This document shows positions 34,715-42,968 of a DNA stretch of 64,000 nt, in pieces (position 1 is the stretch's first letter; the number at the start of each line of letters is the position of its first letter). This DNA comes from Nocardia sp. NBC_01329 (GTDB lineage: Bacteria; Actinomycetota; Actinomycetes; Mycobacteriales; Mycobacteriaceae): assembly GCF_035956715.1 (NCBI RefSeq), contig NZ_CP108381.1, positions 3,038,001 through 3,102,000 of the forward strand, read 5' to 3'. The translations under genes were made by a program, and so were the position numbers. The notes under the pieces are model-generated. The model did not search any database. It saw only the letters and a list, made by a program, of their open reading frames with translations, and was not told the origin of the DNA.

Positions 34715-35325
34715 CAGCGCACCGCCTCGAAGGACGTCACAATGGTGTCCACGGAGTCGATGCGGGCGAATACGGTGCCCATCACGCGCAGACTGTTCTC
34801 GTGCAGTTCGGGGAAGTAACCGGCGACGGCATCGCGTGCCACGACGACCTCGAAGTCGCGGAAGAAGGCGTCTCGGACGGTCGATTCGACACAGAAGTCG
34901 GTGCGCACACCCGCGACCGTTATTCGGGTGACGCCGGCAAGCGCCTCATCGAGTTCCGTCCGATAGAACGCGCTGAACCTCGGCTTGACGACGACGGCGT
35001 CCTCCGGCCGAACGTCGAGTTCCGATACCAAGTCGCTGCCCCACGTGCCGGCTCGCAATCCGGAGTCCCGCAGGAAAGGACTGCGCTGGGCCAGGATTCC
35101 GACAGCGGCATCATCGGCCCACTCCATCCGTACCCAGATGACCGGAACGCCGGCCGAGCGAGCCGACCCGACCAGCGTGTTGATGCGGCCGACCAAGCCC
35201 GGTAGATCGTCGATGACCAAACCGGCCCCGGCGAATACACCGTTCGAGTGGCAGTAGTCGTTCTGCATATCGATGACGACCACCGCCTCGGCGGGGCGAC
35301 CGGAGTTCGGAGCCACGGCGCTCAT
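34714..35325 (-). CDS. Isochorismatase-fold cysteine amidohydrolase
   Basis: 203 aa with the complete triad: Asp19 (VVVIDMQNDY), Lys114 (VVVKPRFSAF) and Cys145 (GVRTDFCVEST). This branch includes N-carbamoylsarcosine amidase, maleamate amidase (NicF) and biuret hydrolase, all of which cleave small amides. In the operon it presumably removes an amide or carbamoyl nitrogen from the substrate or an intermediate. That is not part of ordinary meta-cleavage pathways, so it hints at a nitrogenous substrate. The start overlaps the GntR gene by 4 bp. Confidence 0.9.
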   Translation of the reverse strand: MSAVAPNSGRPAEAVVVIDMQNDYCHSNGVFAGAGLVIDDLPGLVGRINTLVGSARSAGVPVIWVRMEWADDAAVGILAQRSPFLRDSGLRAGTWGSDLVSELDVRPEDAVVVKPRFSAFYRTELDEALAGVTRITVAGVRTDFCVESTVRDAFFRDFEVVVARDAVAGYFPELHENSLRVMGTVFARIDSVDTIVTSFEAVR

Positions 35326-36029
35326 CCTCGGTCGGCGTTGGTGGTGAGCGCAGCGTGCGCTTCGAGCGCCTTCGCTGCTCTGCCGGCGTCACCACTGGCG
35401 ATGGCTTCCACCAGTTCGCGATGCACCTTGGCGCCTACTCCGATATCCATCGAAGGATCCGGCGCCACAACGCCTTCCAGCCGACTTTCGACGAACTCCA
35501 GCAGCGACAGGTACGTGTGCTTGAGAATCTCGTTGGTGGTGACCCCGGCTATGCGCTTGTGCAACGCCCAGTTGGCCCGGAGATAGGCCTCGGCACTCAG
35601 ATCGGGGGTGAACATCACTTCGGCCAACGACCGCAACTCCTCGATATCGACAGCATTCCGAAAACGAGTGGCGTCCTGAGTGATGAGTGGTTCGAGTCCT
35701 TCGCGCACGATGAGGCAGTCGGTCACCGAGACAGAGTCCCCACTCAATTCGAGCATTTTCTGCCCGAGACGAACCAGCGGTGGTGGCGAGGCAACGAAAA
35801 CCCCGCCACCTACGCCCGGGCGGATGGTGATCATCTTTCGCGCACTCAACAGTCTGATCGCTTCGTTGAAGGTCGCGACCGCCACGTCGTACCGGTCGCG
35901 CAGACTCTCCTTGGTCCCGAGCCGATGACCGTTGACGAGCCCCTCGTTGCGAATCATCTGCTCGATGTCGCGGGCCACGTCGTCCGCCCGGGAGGACGAG
36001 GATCGGGTTGCCAGTTCACGTTTGCTCAT
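35322..36029 (-). CDS. GntR-family (FadR/FCD-type) regulator
   Basis: 235 aa. N-terminal winged helix (GTKESLRDRYDVAVATFNEAIRLL, then MITIRPGVGGGVFVAS) and a C-terminal FCD all-helical ligand domain (VTDCLIVREGLEPLI; VHRELVEAIASGDAGRAAKAL), with FCD-type acidic/histidine residues able to bind a metal-carboxylate ligand. It is embedded in the operon it probably controls. The dyad at 42814-42829 in the divergent promoter is a candidate binding site. Confidence 0.92.
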   Translation of the reverse strand: MSKRELATRSSSSRADDVARDIEQMIRNEGLVNGHRLGTKESLRDRYDVAVATFNEAIRLLSARKMITIRPGVGGGVFVASPPPLVRLGQKMLELSGDSVSVTDCLIVREGLEPLITQDATRFRNAVDIEELRSLAEVMFTPDLSAEAYLRANWALHKRIAGVTTNEILKHTYLSLLEFVESRLEGVVAPDPSMDIGVGAKVHRELVEAIASGDAGRAAKALEAHAALTTNADRG

Positions 36030-37114
36030 AGTGCGCCCCTCTGTTCTGCCGTGGATGCGGTACCCGCCGACGCCGATCCGGCTCGCGTATGCCCCGACAG
36101 GTACCGGACGGCATTCCCACCCAGAATCAGCTGCTTCTCCTCGTCTGTGAGGTCGAGCCCCCGAACCGATTGCAGCGGCGATCGGTCCGCGAGATCGAAG
36201 GGGAAATCGCTGCCCATCAGGACGTTCGATACGCCGACTCTGCCGATCAGGCGTGCGAGCACGTCATCGTCGAACACCGCCGTGTCGTACATCAACTTAC
36301 GCAGATAGTCCGACGGCGGCCGATCCACCTTTCGCGCGGACGACTTGCGCTCCCAGCCCAGATCCAACCGGGGAGTGATGCCGGGCAGGCACCCACCGCC
36401 GTGCGCGAGGCACAGCCGGAGGTCATAGCGATCGAGAACACCGCCGAACACCAGACGCGAGACCGCCAGACCGGTTTCGACCGGGTAGCCCAGCAGCTGG
36501 ACGAGGTGATAGTCGGCGAGACGGGTCCGGTCCGAGACCCGGCTGGGGTGCACCAGAACCAGAATCTGCCGTTTCGACAGCTCGTCCCACAGTGGTTCGT
36601 TGACCGGGGCATCCAGTTCCGCGCTGCCACCGTAGGTTCCGATGGTCGCCCCCGCGAATCCGAGTTCGTCCACGCAGCGGCGCAGCTCGTCACTCGCTTC
36701 GGTCAGACCGACCGGAAGGGTGGCCATACCCACCAACCTGTCCGGAGCCTGCCCGACGAATTCCGCCAGCGCATCGTTTGATTTCCGAACCACCTCCAAT
36801 GTCAGTGCGTCGTCGGTGGATTCGGACGCGAACAGGAACGGCGGGGCCGACACCGCGTGAATCGATACGCCCGCGGCGTCCATCGAACGAATCCGTGCTT
36901 CGACGTCGAACTGCTCGGGCGGAAAAGGGATCGCCGCACCGCGGTTCAATCCGCATACCGCCGGATCTATCGACACCGACCCCGTTGCCCTATCGGACAA
37001 GTCCGCCAGTCCACCGGCCGCCAACCATTCGAGCAGTGGTAGGGGCATGGCATGACTGTGGATATCGATGACGGGGGTGGGAAGTGCGCCGGTCGGCACC
37101 GTCGCTCTAGCCAC
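36026..37114 (-). CDS. ACMSD-type amidohydrolase (likely decarboxylase)
   Basis: 362 aa from a GTG at 37114, overlapping the LigA stop by 8 bp; ATG 37147 and GTG 37099 are alternatives. Amidohydrolase-2 metal site: HxH in VIDIHSHAMP, later His in VLVHPSRV and CLAHGGGCLP, and the active-site Asp in LMGSDFPFDL. Family members decarboxylate aminocarboxymuconate semialdehyde, gamma-resorcylate or related acids. Next to a ring-cleavage dioxygenase it most likely decarboxylates the carboxylated ring-cleavage product. Confidence 0.88.
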   Translation of the reverse strand: MARATVPTGALPTPVIDIHSHAMPLPLLEWLAAGGLADLSDRATGSVSIDPAVCGLNRGAAIPFPPEQFDVEARIRSMDAAGVSIHAVSAPPFLFASESTDDALTLEVVRKSNDALAEFVGQAPDRLVGMATLPVGLTEASDELRRCVDELGFAGATIGTYGGSAELDAPVNEPLWDELSKRQILVLVHPSRVSDRTRLADYHLVQLLGYPVETGLAVSRLVFGGVLDRYDLRLCLAHGGGCLPGITPRLDLGWERKSSARKVDRPPSDYLRKLMYDTAVFDDDVLARLIGRVGVSNVLMGSDFPFDLADRSPLQSVRGLDLTDEEKQLILGGNAVRYLSGHTRAGSASAGTASTAEQRGAL

Positions 37115-37436
37115 TTCGCTCGGCCATATACGCGTCGTAGTCGTCACCCAGCAACGAGCGGATCAGGGCCGTCGCCGCGCCGGAGGTACCGGCTTTCTCA
37201 CCGGTGCCGTAGATCAGGCGCGCGAGCTGGGAGAGCAGGTACGGGTGCAGACCCATTTCGTGCAGTCCGCGGAAATCGCGATCTCTGATGGCCTGCCGCT
37301 CGGCGTCGGACAGCGGGTATTCGTCGAGGACATCGTTCTCGTCCGACTCGAAACGTGCCCGGAACTCGAGGTCCCACTTGAGATCCTGTACGAGATCGTT
37401 TGTTTTCAACAGTGGATTGAACCGATCCAACGGCAT
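37107..37436 (-). CDS. Extradiol dioxygenase small (LigA-type) subunit
   Basis: 109 aa, all-helical. It carries the LigA-fold pattern YPLSDAERQAIRDRDFRGLHEMGLHPYLLSQLARLIYG. In protocatechuate 4,5-dioxygenase and CarBaBb-type enzymes this subunit caps the active site of the larger LigB subunit. It lies 30 bp downstream of the LigB gene and overlaps the amidohydrolase start, so all are translated together. Confidence 0.92.
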   Translation of the reverse strand: MPLDRFNPLLKTNDLVQDLKWDLEFRARFESDENDVLDEYPLSDAERQAIRDRDFRGLHEMGLHPYLLSQLARLIYGTGEKAGTSGAATALIRSLLGDDYDAYMAERSG

Positions 37437-37466
37437 GGTCTCAGATCCTTCCTTTCGATACCGAAT

Positions 37467-38312
37467 TCACACGTCCCACCGCACCGCACCGACACCGCAT
37501 CTCCACTGGTCGACCGCGACATAACCGAGGTCTGTGCACGGACGGGGCCCGATGGCTCCCATGACGACCGTCCAGGAGAGCAGCTCCGCTGTACCTCCCG
37601 AGCCGGCCTCCTCCATCCGCTCGAACGTCGCTTCGGCGAGAATCCGATCGTGGTCGCCCTGGACCAGCAGATCCATGTACCAGCGGTCGAACTTCTCGTC
37701 GATCTCGAGATAGCGGGGCCCGCCGGGCTCGTGGCTCAGACCACCGGAGCCGAGTAGACCGATACGTGCGTCGGCCGGGAGGTCCTCGACGATGGCTCGG
37801 CCCAGAGCTTTCCCGAAGTCGTAGCAGACGCGCTCGTCCGGAACCGGTGGCACCGTGCAGTTCTGCAGGATCGGGATGATCGGTACATCGAGTGAGGTCA
37901 ACCCGGCCATGGTGACCGGTACCGAGACGTTGTCGTCGAATCGGAGATTCTCGCGAACCCCGCGCACGTTGGGCCCACACTCACGAACGGACTCGAACAA
38001 CGTCTTCGCTATTTCCGGGGCACCGCGCAGATCGTAATCCGCCACGCGGAGCCATGGTTTGAACCACTCGTCCGGTCCCGGGTGCCGATCGGTGAGGCCG
38101 AACGAGAAGTCCCACGGCTCGCTCACCCTGGTGTTGGCCACGTGGTCGTTGCCGATGATCAGCAGCGCATCGAGGTCCGCGGCGGCCACCTCGTCGTGGA
38201 TGGCATCGTAGGCCCGCTGGACTGTGTCTCTATCGGATTCGGGTGCCTTGTCGAACCACCCTGTCAAGCCCGGCGTGTGACTCGCCGCCACCGCGAGACT
38301 GATCGTCGCCAT
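37467..38312 (-). CDS. Class III extradiol dioxygenase catalytic (LigB-type) subunit
   Basis: 281 aa. Iron ligands are placed exactly as in LigB: His12 (ASHTPGL), His57 (GNDHVANT) and Glu243 (TAELLSW); the acid-base His194 lies in SGGLSHEPGG. The enzyme should cleave a catechol- or aminophenol-type ring next to the hydroxyls using Fe(II) and O2. The separate LigA subunit and the following decarboxylase favour a carboxylated substrate such as a dihydroxybenzoate or hydroxyanthranilate analogue. Substrate not determinable from sequence. Confidence 0.93.
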   Translation of the reverse strand: MATISLAVAASHTPGLTGWFDKAPESDRDTVQRAYDAIHDEVAAADLDALLIIGNDHVANTRVSEPWDFSFGLTDRHPGPDEWFKPWLRVADYDLRGAPEIAKTLFESVRECGPNVRGVRENLRFDDNVSVPVTMAGLTSLDVPIIPILQNCTVPPVPDERVCYDFGKALGRAIVEDLPADARIGLLGSGGLSHEPGGPRYLEIDEKFDRWYMDLLVQGDHDRILAEATFERMEEAGSGGTAELLSWTVVMGAIGPRPCTDLGYVAVDQWRCGVGAVRWDV

Positions 38313-38387
38313 GATACCTCCGAGTTCGTTTGTGTACGTGTCGGTCCCGCGCGCGCGGGCACCTGGTCAGGACTGTCGGGACGATAT

Positions 38388-39242
38388 TCAGGTGAGCTGC
38401 GCGTCGAGGCGACGGCAGATCGCGTCGGCGGCGGCTCCGGCCGAGGCGGCCCGGGTGCGCACGCCTTCGTCGGCGGTCGCGCCCGCCGGGTCGCCGAAAT
38501 ATCCGTGAGGGGTGATTCGACGGGCATCGTCGTACCCGCGCCGCCATACGGCCAGCTCCTCGGGCCCGTGGTCGGTGGGTCGCAGATCCCTGCGTGCGTC
38601 CTCGCGTACCAGCTCCGGATACGAACTCATCATCATCGAGGTCTCCCACCGACCGGCGTGTACGTCGACGAACGGGTGTCCTTCAGGCGTGGTCCGCACC
38701 CGCGGCGCCGTCGCCGGGAGTTCCGGCGCGAGATCACCGTGGACGGTCAGCAAGGGGTCGTCCACACGGAGTTCGAGACGCTGGGCGAGTGCCGCGTCGA
38801 CAACGAAGCTGATATCGGCCGATGCTCGCTGCGAACCCGCCCGGATGCCCTCGTAGAGGGTCCTGTTGTGCAGTGCGTCGCCGTGCCCGGAGAAACAGAA
38901 GATGTGGCCGAAACCGTCGTTCGACATACCGACGAAGAGGTCGGCGAGCACCTCCCGCATCAGGCTCGGCCGAATGCTGTACGACGCGGGGAACGAGCCC
39001 GAAACCACGTTGACGCCCCAGTAGTAGGGCGGAACGACAAGAGCATCGACGCCGCGCTCGGCGAGGGCGGCCTTGACCCGGCGGGCTCGATCCGTAGGGA
39101 TATAGACATCGGTTCCGGTGGGTAGGTGCGGGCCGTGCTGTTCGATCACTCCGATGGGCCAGAGCAGCACCGCGCCCGCCGCGGCCGCGGCCGCGACCTC
39201 GTACCAGGTCATCTCCGCCATGGATTCGCCGAAGATATCCAT
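38388..39242 (-). CDS. Creatininase-family amidohydrolase
   Basis: 284 aa from ATG 39242; ATG 39221 is an alternative. Metal-binding signature LWPIGVIEQHGPHLPTGTDVYI, then YYWGVNVVSGSFPASYSIRP, FSGHGDALHN, and a second metal/active-site part DVHAGRWETSMMM. Family enzymes hydrolyse creatinine, N-formyl peptides or small ring amides. Here it is between the importer and the dioxygenase, so it may hydrolyse a cyclic or side-chain amide before ring cleavage. Six bases separate it from the ATPase gene; 75 bp precede the LigB gene. Confidence 0.9.
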   Translation of the reverse strand: MDIFGESMAEMTWYEVAAAAAAGAVLLWPIGVIEQHGPHLPTGTDVYIPTDRARRVKAALAERGVDALVVPPYYWGVNVVSGSFPASYSIRPSLMREVLADLFVGMSNDGFGHIFCFSGHGDALHNRTLYEGIRAGSQRASADISFVVDAALAQRLELRVDDPLLTVHGDLAPELPATAPRVRTTPEGHPFVDVHAGRWETSMMMSSYPELVREDARRDLRPTDHGPEELAVWRRGYDDARRITPHGYFGDPAGATADEGVRTRAASAGAAADAICRRLDAQLT

Positions 39243-39247
39243 CGAGT

Positions 39248-40090
39248 TCAGCTCCCGGTCCGGGAATCGTGGAAGGTCTTGGCATCCTGAATCCGCTGGT
39301 AGACGTGCGCGCGCAATTCCGCGAAGCGGGACAGTGCACGCGTCTGCAGCTGGTCACGATCGTCGGGCAGGTCGATCGCGATATCGTCCATCACCACCGT
39401 CGGCGATGACGACAGCACCAGCACGCGCTGGCCCAGGTACACCGCTTCGTCGATATCGTGGGTGACGAACAGAACGGTCATGCCCAGTCGTTTCCACAGC
39501 GAGCGGGTGAGATCCTCGAGCTCCGACCTGGTCTGAGCGTCGACGGCCGCGAACGGTTCGTCCATGAGAAGCACCGACGGCTCGTAGGCGACGGCCCGGG
39601 CGATCGCGACGCGCTGTTGCATACCGCCCGACAGCTGCCAGGGATGAGCTCGAGAAGCGTCCTGCAGACCGACTGCGCTCAACGATTTCTCGACCAGCTC
39701 CGTCCGCCGGGCCTTCGGTACCTTCTTCTGTTTGAGCGGCAGTTCGATGTTCTCTTCGACGGTCATCCACGGGAACAGGCTTCTGCCGTACTCCTGAAAA
39801 ACGATCGCCATATCGCGCGGTGGACCGACGACCTTACCGGCGCCGAGCCGCACTTCACCGGATGTGGGGGCGAGCAGGCCGGCGATACATTTGAGCAGGG
39901 TTGTCTTGCCGGCACCGGAGGGGCCGACGATGCAGGCCAGTTCACCCTGGCCGATCCGAAAAGTCAGATCACGCACTGCTTCCACGCGACGGCCGTGGCC
40001 GGAGTAGATCTTCTGCACCCCGCGCACGTCGAGCATGGCGGACGTGGTCTCGGGCGCGGTCTCGACGGAATGTGTTCGAGTCATGATCAT
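39248..40090 (-). CDS. TauB/SsuB-type ABC transporter ATPase
   Basis: 280 aa from ATG 40090, which overlaps the permease stop by 4 bp and has AGGAG upstream. Walker A GPSGAGKTT, Q-loop VFQEYGRSLFPWMTVEENIE, signature LSGGMQQR, Walker B VLLMDEPFAAVD, H-loop FVTHDIDEA: the nitrate/sulfonate/taurine ATPase pattern. It powers import with two different permeases (40087-40878 and 40875-41822). In soil actinobacteria this family also imports aromatic acids. Confidence 0.95.
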   Translation of the reverse strand: MIMTRTHSVETAPETTSAMLDVRGVQKIYSGHGRRVEAVRDLTFRIGQGELACIVGPSGAGKTTLLKCIAGLLAPTSGEVRLGAGKVVGPPRDMAIVFQEYGRSLFPWMTVEENIELPLKQKKVPKARRTELVEKSLSAVGLQDASRAHPWQLSGGMQQRVAIARAVAYEPSVLLMDEPFAAVDAQTRSELEDLTRSLWKRLGMTVLFVTHDIDEAVYLGQRVLVLSSSPTVVMDDIAIDLPDDRDQLQTRALSRFAELRAHVYQRIQDAKTFHDSRTGS

Positions 40091-40878
40091 TTCTCTCCTG
40101 GTTGTGATTGGAGCAGGCCGTGGTACCAGCCGAGGGCACGGCGTTCGAAGACCCCGAACGCGAGCGACAGCAGGAAGCCGAGCAGGCCGAGAACGATGAT
40201 TCCGCTCCACATCTGCGGAATGGCGAACCCGCGCTGGAACTGGACCACGGTGAAACCGAGCCCACTGGAACTGGCGAACATTTCGCTGATCACCATGAGG
40301 ATGATCGAGATGGACAGAGCCTGACGCATGCCGGCGATGATCTGCGGGCTCGCACCGGGCAGGACGAGGTACCGAATGCGAGCGATACCGGTGATGCCGT
40401 ACGACCGCGAGGTATCGGAGAGCACCTCGTCGACCGCCCGGACACCCTCGACAGTGTTGAGCAGGACGGGCCACACCGCCCCGAGCACGATGACCAGGAC
40501 TTTCATCCCGTCACCGATACCCGCGACGATCATCAGCACCGGGATCAATACCGGCGGCGGAATCGCCCGGAAGAACTCCAGGACCGGTTCGGCGGTGGCA
40601 CGCGCGCGGCGGTGCAGCCCGAGGAACATTCCGAGCCCGGTACCCAGGGCCACACAAAGGGCGTAGCCGGCAGCCAATCGCGCCATGCTCGGCAGCACGT
40701 CGTTCGTCAACCGGTCAGTGGTCAGCCACGTACTTCCGAACGTTTCGGCAATCTTGCCCAGCGAGGGAAAATAGTAGCTGCTCGAGTTCGCAGTGCAGGC
40801 CCACCACAATGCGATCAGAACGACCGGTAGGCCGATCACATAAAGTGTCTTCTTCGATACCGCGACAGCAGTTGTCAT
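40087..40878 (-). CDS. TauC/SsuC-type ABC permease 2
   Basis: 263 aa from ATG 40878, overlapping the preceding permease stop by 4 bp; the longer open frame is shadow. About six membrane segments, with the EAA-like coupling loop YGITGIARIRYLVLPGASPQIIAGMR. It is half of a heteromeric permease with the neighbouring gene, whereas this family usually uses a homodimer, so two distinct permeases is a mild departure. Confidence 0.93.
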   Translation of the reverse strand: MTTAVAVSKKTLYVIGLPVVLIALWWACTANSSSYYFPSLGKIAETFGSTWLTTDRLTNDVLPSMARLAAGYALCVALGTGLGMFLGLHRRARATAEPVLEFFRAIPPPVLIPVLMIVAGIGDGMKVLVIVLGAVWPVLLNTVEGVRAVDEVLSDTSRSYGITGIARIRYLVLPGASPQIIAGMRQALSISIILMVISEMFASSSGLGFTVVQFQRGFAIPQMWSGIIVLGLLGFLLSLAFGVFERRALGWYHGLLQSQPGEK

Positions 40879-41822
40879 GCCGACACGTCCTTTCGCATCG
40901 ACGCGTGCCAGCTCAACACCCGTCGTTCGATCGAGCGAACGAGGATATTGACGACGATTCCGAGTACTCCGGTCACGATCACCGTGGCGTACACGTCGGC
41001 CGTCGCGTTGCTCGATTGGGATCGCGCGATCTCGGTGCCCAATCCCGGACTGCCGATGATCAGCTCGGCCGAGATGGTGAGAACCAGCGCGACCGAGGCG
41101 GACAGCCGCACGCCGGTCATCAGATACGGCAGCGCTGTCGGCCAGATCAGGTACCGGAACACCGCCCATCGCGAGAACCCGTACGACGCAGTCGTATCCC
41201 TTGCCACCGGATTGATGTCCTGCACGCCGTGGAGCACCTGGATCAGAATCGGCCAGAACGATGCGTACACCACCAGCAGTAGCGTGCTGCGAATATCCGT
41301 GCCGAACAACAGGACTGCCAGCGGAATGAGCGCCACGGACGGTATCGGACGCAGGAATTCGATCGTCGACGCCGTGATCCGGATCAGCTGTGCGGAGGTC
41401 GAGATGAGGAACCCGATGATGATCCCCGCCGCCACCGCGATCGCCAGCCCGATCCCCCAGCCGCGCACGGTGTCGAACAGGGCCGTCCAGAACGACGACC
41501 GACCCAGCAAGCCGATCAACGCCGCAAGCATCTCGCTCAGTGGCGGGAAGTACGCGCGGGGTAGCACACCCATCCGCGGCAGCAGCTCCAGCAATGCCGC
41601 GAACGCGAGGACCCCGCCGACGCCGAACACGGAATCCGGTAGGTTTCGGATACCTGGCCCCCGGTCGGCGGCGACAGGACGGCGTTGTGCCGCGTCGGTC
41701 TCGGAGTCGCGCCCCGGCGAATCGAAGGCGGTGATCGGTTCGGAGTGTGTAGCTCGCACTGTTACCTCGTTCTTCGCCCCGGGTACCGGCCCATCGGCGG
41801 TCGACGCTCGGTCGGGACTCAT
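40875..41822 (-). CDS. TauC/SsuC-type ABC permease 1
   Basis: 315 aa. A polar N-terminal extension of about 60 residues is followed by about six membrane segments and the EAA-like loop YGFSRWAVFRYLIWPTALPYLMTGVR. The ATG shares one base with the stop of the binding-protein gene. The long disordered N-terminus is unusual for the family and may indicate that the true start is internal, although no better start was seen. Confidence 0.92.
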   Translation of the reverse strand: MSPDRASTADGPVPGAKNEVTVRATHSEPITAFDSPGRDSETDAAQRRPVAADRGPGIRNLPDSVFGVGGVLAFAALLELLPRMGVLPRAYFPPLSEMLAALIGLLGRSSFWTALFDTVRGWGIGLAIAVAAGIIIGFLISTSAQLIRITASTIEFLRPIPSVALIPLAVLLFGTDIRSTLLLVVYASFWPILIQVLHGVQDINPVARDTTASYGFSRWAVFRYLIWPTALPYLMTGVRLSASVALVLTISAELIIGSPGLGTEIARSQSSNATADVYATVIVTGVLGIVVNILVRSIERRVLSWHASMRKDVSA

Positions 41823-42787
41823 CAGTTCTCGATCAAGCCGTCGAGTGCGTCTCCATTGCCGATCAGGCCCGCGTCGACGGTGAGTGTCACCAGGCCACCG
41901 AGTTCGTCCCGATCGATCGCCGGACCCCAGACCGGAAGCCGAACACTCTCCGCCACCTTCGGATCGAGCTTCAGATAGGTGTTCAGTGATCGGCGCACCT
42001 CGTCGGGGTGGGCATCGGCGTATTGGAACGATTCCTCGAGCGCGGTGGTGAAGCGTGCGACCACGTCCGGACGCTCGGTCAGCATTTTCTCGGAGGTGAA
42101 CCAGCCCGCGAACGGGATGCCCGCACCCATGGCCGGATAACTCACCGGTAGCGGTCGCGCGCCCGCGTTCTCGGCGATCGTGATGAACGGTTCCCCGACG
42201 AGCGCCCCGGCGACCCGCCCGGATTCCAGGGCGGCAACCATATTGGGAATGGGGAGTTCGACCATCGTGACCTCGCCGGGGTCTACGCCGCCCTTCTCGA
42301 GACCCGCACGGACTGCGACCTCGCTGATCCCCTTCAGCGTGTTGATGGCAATGGTCTTACCCTTCAGGTCTTGCACAGTCCGGATCGCCGGATCGGAGAC
42401 CATCAGCTGGCCCGATCCGTCGTCGAGAACATCGTCGGAGGCGCGGGCGCCGATGGCGATCAGTTTCAGCGGCAGGCCCTGATCTCGGGCGACCAGCAGG
42501 CTCGCGATGTTGGAATAACCGAAGTCGAAGTCACCGCTCATGACACCCGGGACGATCGCGGCGCCGCCCTGCGCATCCTGAGTGGTCACCTCGAGACCTT
42601 TGTCGGCGAACACGCCGCGGTCGATACCAAGCTTCACCGGGGCCACATCGATGATCGGGATGATGCCGAGCCTGACCCCGGAATCGTCCTGGTCGGAACC
42701 GCTCGTACTGCAACCGACGAGCGAGATGGTCGCGAACAAGCTCACGGCAACGGCAAAGGCCCTTGTACGTTTCGGAAAGTTCGGCAT
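41822..42787 (-). CDS. NMT1/SsuA-type substrate-binding lipoprotein
   Basis: 321 aa from ATG 42787 with AAGGAG upstream. Signal peptide with lipobox LVGC at about residue 26. Periplasmic-binding type 2 fold (VKLGIDRGVFADKGLEVTTQ; FGYSNIASLLVARDQGLPLKLIA), as in nitrate/taurine/thiamine-precursor binders. First gene of the 12-gene operon, so uptake and degradation are co-expressed. The ligand is presumably the aromatic growth substrate. Confidence 0.94.
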   Translation of the reverse strand: MPNFPKRTRAFAVAVSLFATISLVGCSTSGSDQDDSGVRLGIIPIIDVAPVKLGIDRGVFADKGLEVTTQDAQGGAAIVPGVMSGDFDFGYSNIASLLVARDQGLPLKLIAIGARASDDVLDDGSGQLMVSDPAIRTVQDLKGKTIAINTLKGISEVAVRAGLEKGGVDPGEVTMVELPIPNMVAALESGRVAGALVGEPFITIAENAGARPLPVSYPAMGAGIPFAGWFTSEKMLTERPDVVARFTTALEESFQYADAHPDEVRRSLNTYLKLDPKVAESVRLPVWGPAIDRDELGGLVTLTVDAGLIGNGDALDGLIEN

Positions 42788-42813
42788 GGGTCTCCTTGTC
42801 GGTGCCGATTTCA

Positions 42814-42829
42814 ATTGACTATAATCAAT
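42814..42829. promoter_or_regulatory. Candidate operator in the divergent promoter
   Basis: Dyad ATTGACTATAATCAAT with perfect 5-bp arms, followed by a further half-like CAGTCAAT. It lies between the importer/pathway operon and the divergent decarboxylase gene, in the only AT-rich stretch there. Candidate site for the GntR regulator at 35322-36029. Confidence 0.5.
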
Positions 42830-42968
42830 CACAGTCAATCTGCTCGGGCAACGGTTTCCGAAAAATACCTGTGAAATCGATGATTTCCAGAGCCCAGCCG
42901 GCGCAGAGACGTTTCACGGTTCGCCCCCTCCTCCACGAGTTCGAGCGGACCCGCATCCAAGGAGCCCC

